Assembly (NCBI RefSeq): GCF_051148895.1
Contig: NZ_CP154625.1
Location: forward strand, 2,542,001 to 2,606,000
Reading direction: 5' to 3'
Origin: Terrisporobacter vanillatitrophus
GTDB lineage: Bacteria; Bacillota; Clostridia; Peptostreptococcales; Peptostreptococcaceae
DNA length: 64,000 nt
The notes beneath the pieces are model-generated. The model did not search any database and had not been told where the DNA came from. It was given only the letters and a program-made list of their open reading frames with translations. Below are positions 62,524-64,000 of the stretch, in pieces. Both the position numbers and the translations under genes were made by a program. Within the stretch, counting starts at the first letter, position 1. Each line of letters opens with the position of its first letter.

Positions 62524-63093
62524 TTAATATTCATAAATTTTCAAAATATTTTTTGCAACTTCCACCTTTGTGATTCTTAAATCCATTGCTTGCTTTTCAA
62601 TATATTTATGAGATTCTTCTTCGCTCATTTTTAAATATTGAATCAAAGTTAATTTAGCTCTATCAATTAACTTTATATCATTTATTTTTTTATTTAACTT
62701 TTCATTTTCATTAATAATAGAATTAAATCGCCTTCTATGAATAATATAAGAATTAATTGTATTAATAAGCATAAGTTTATTTAATGGTTTTTCCATTATA
62801 TAAATTCCTTTACTCTCAACATTATATATACTCTCTTTAGGCGAATTATTTTTAACTATCAATATTATAGAACTATTAGTATTTTCATTTGCAAATATTG
62901 CTAAGTTTTCTCCATAATCATCACTTAAAGGTGAGTTAATTATTATTAAATCAACGTTCATTTTTTTTATTATTTCTCTACACTGAAAACTATTTTCCAC
63001 GTTTAAAACGTCATACTCACCACTTTCCTTTGCAATATTAGTTAATAGTTCTTTACTTTTATTAGAACTAGATACAATTAGAATATTTTCCAT
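62524..63093 (-). CDS. Response-regulator-like protein with ANTAR RNA-binding domain
   Basis: 189 residues from the ATG at 63093 (AAAGGGTG upstream; the GTG at 63102 is rejected). The receiver-like domain starts MENILIVSSSNKSKELLTNI, but the phosphoacceptor Asp is doubtful (INSPLSDD instead of a D in the usual loop), so it may be unphosphorylated. The C-terminus DRAKLTLIQYLKMSEEESHK, then YIEKQAMDLRITKVEVAKNI, is the ANTAR domain, which binds hexaloop RNA hairpins and prevents termination. Divergent from glnN, whose leader contains such a hairpin. Confidence 0.88.
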   Translation of the reverse strand: MENILIVSSSNKSKELLTNIAKESGEYDVLNVENSFQCREIIKKMNVDLIIINSPLSDDYGENLAIFANENTNSSIILIVKNNSPKESIYNVESKGIYIMEKPLNKLMLINTINSYIIHRRRFNSIINENEKLNKKINDIKLIDRAKLTLIQYLKMSEEESHKYIEKQAMDLRITKVEVAKNILKIYEY

Positions 63094-63102
63094 AAGAATC
63101 AC

Positions 63103-63460
63103 CCTTTAAATCAAAATAACCTTTTACAATTTTATTTGAAATATTTCAATAAAATGCAAGTTTGTAACAATTAATTTCATTTTTCAAATTAAAAAAAGAG
63201 TCACTCACAAAAGAATGAAAGTACCCTTGCTTCACACCCTTTTATAAATACTCTTACTTCCACATAAAATTTAAAGTTATTTTCTGTACTAATTTATGAA
63301 TTTTCATTTTATTTAGTAAGATTTTACCTCTTATCAGAATATATGTCAAATATTTTTTGTAAATTTTATCTTCCAATAAAAACCTCTATAAAAAAGAATA
63401 ATTTTTTTTAATTTTTAGTTGACATTTTTCAAAAATATGCATACAATAGATTCTATAATT
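63103..63460. other. Gap between the ANTAR and glnN genes
   Basis: Contains a possible minus-strand attenuator near 63190-63256 (AAGAGT pairs with ACTCTT, then a T-run), which could control the ANTAR transcript. The plus-strand glnN promoter lies at 63419-63447. No ORF is supported. Confidence 0.45.
63419..63447 (+). promoter_or_regulatory. Sigma-A promoter of glnN
   Basis: TTGACA (63419-63424) and TACAAT (63442-63447) with a 17-bp spacer. Transcription should begin near 63454. Confidence 0.85.
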
Positions 63461-63465
63461 ATTAA

Positions 63466-63516
63466 ACAGCAAAGGCGCTGTAGGTAGTTTTACCTACTGC
63501 GCCTTTCTTCATTTTG
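63466..63516 (+). promoter_or_regulatory. ANTAR-target attenuator in the glnN leader
   Basis: ACAGC AAAGGC GCTGT (63466-63481) is a hairpin with a six-base loop, A at position 1 and G at position 4, the ANTAR recognition pattern. Its 3' half is also the 5' half of a long terminator stem (AAGGCGC with GCGCCTT, and GTAGGTA with TACCTAC) followed by TCTTCATTTT. The two folds are exclusive, so ANTAR binding would stop termination. A possible second hairpin has the loop AGTTTT (A1 but not G4). Confidence 0.75.
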
Positions 63517-63570
63517 AAATAATTTTATACTTTTATTCAATATTCTGATAATACTAAAGGGGGATACATT

Positions 63571-64000
63571 ATGGAAAGACTATCTAAAATTTTTGGGAGC
63601 TTAGTATTCAATGACAATGTAATGAAGGAAAGATTGCCAAGGGATATATATTTAGTTTTAAAAAATACTATACATCAAGGTAAGCCACTTGATATTAAAA
63701 TTGCAAATGTAGTTGCAAATACTATGAAAGATTGGGCAATAGAAAATGGGGCAACTCATTTTACTCATTGGTTCCAACCTATGACAGAAATTACTGCTGA
63801 AAAACACGATAGCTTCATTTCACCAACTAGTGACGGCAATATTATAATGGAGTTTTCTGGCAAAGAATTAATAAAGGGAGAACCTGATGGATCATCCTTT
63901 CCATCAGGAGGACTTAGAAGTACTTTCGAAGCAAGAGGATATACTGTATGGGATCCAACATCTTATGCTTTTATAAGAGATACCACTCTATGCATACCAA
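63571..64000 (+). CDS. glnN: Glutamine synthetase type III (partial, runs off right edge)
   Basis: 143 codons without a stop, with AAAGGGGG before the ATG. MERLSKIFGSLVFNDNVMKE leads to NGATHFTHWFQPMTEITAEK and DGSSFPSGGLRSTFEARGYT, diagnostic of the GSIII/GlnN group. It combines ammonia and glutamate to glutamine using ATP. Its leader has the ANTAR-controlled terminator, so expression probably follows nitrogen status through the divergent ANTAR gene. The C-terminal part is beyond the window. Confidence 0.93.
   Translation, partial: MERLSKIFGSLVFNDNVMKERLPRDIYLVLKNTIHQGKPLDIKIANVVANTMKDWAIENGATHFTHWFQPMTEITAEKHDSFISPTSDGNIIMEFSGKELIKGEPDGSSFPSGGLRSTFEARGYTVWDPTSYAFIRDTTLCIP

Overview
The window is low-GC DNA from a spore-forming anaerobic clostridium. 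The genus cannot be fixed from sequence alone. A peroxiredoxin-chitinase (CotE-like) spore-coat gene, PdaA, an ANTAR-linked type III glutamine synthetase and an acetogen-style corrinoid methyl-transfer island point to the Peptostreptococcaceae (Clostridioides, Paraclostridium, Terrisporobacter relatives); this is inference.

Positions 1 to about 20,900 are the right part of a Siphovirus-like prophage. The minus strand carries, from the lysogeny switch leftwards, a Cro-like repressor, Rha/ORF6C antirepressor, small early genes, Gp157, ERF recombinase, a replication initiator with iteron-like repeats, DUF1064 nuclease, SSB, MazG-like protein, a late-type sigma-like activator, a structured RNA, terminase, portal and minor capsid genes. 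The plus strand carries the CI-like repressor and ImmA/IrrE protease, then a three-gene cargo cassette (DUF262 protein, HEPN nuclease, adenine methyltransferase), a probable type I toxin-antitoxin pair and a large serine integrase. The integrase abuts the 3' two thirds of a CotE-like gene whose peroxiredoxin domain has been cut off, so the phage appears to sit inside a spore-coat gene.

Positions 20,900 to 36,500 are chromosomal: the coat chitinase fragment, an AEC transporter, a cation exchanger, a lipoprotein, a DinG-type exonuclease/helicase, a PdaA-like deacetylase, a degenerate PHP-like exported protein, a four-subunit 2-oxoacid:ferredoxin oxidoreductase operon, an apparently orphaned T-box leader next to a decayed BspA-like LRR gene, and a broken ferredoxin next to a NapH-like membrane protein.

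Positions 36,500 to 58,900 form a methyl-transfer island. One shared core (corrinoid protein, methyltetrahydrofolate methyltransferase, RACo-like reductive activator, DUF2284 protein) is surrounded by six UroD/MtaA-fold methyltransferases, an MFS transporter and five PucR-type regulators (three intact, one with a single-base frameshift, one decayed). Conserved palindromes CTACANNNTGTAG, and a different long inverted repeat, lie in the control regions. A MerR/MATE pair is embedded. The simplest reading is several substrate-specific methyltransferases feeding one corrinoid pathway.

Positions 58,900 to 64,000 hold a second MATE pump, a ferredoxin, pyrG, an ANTAR regulator and, divergently, a type III glutamine synthetase. 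Its leader contains an ANTAR-type hexaloop hairpin overlapping an intrinsic terminator.
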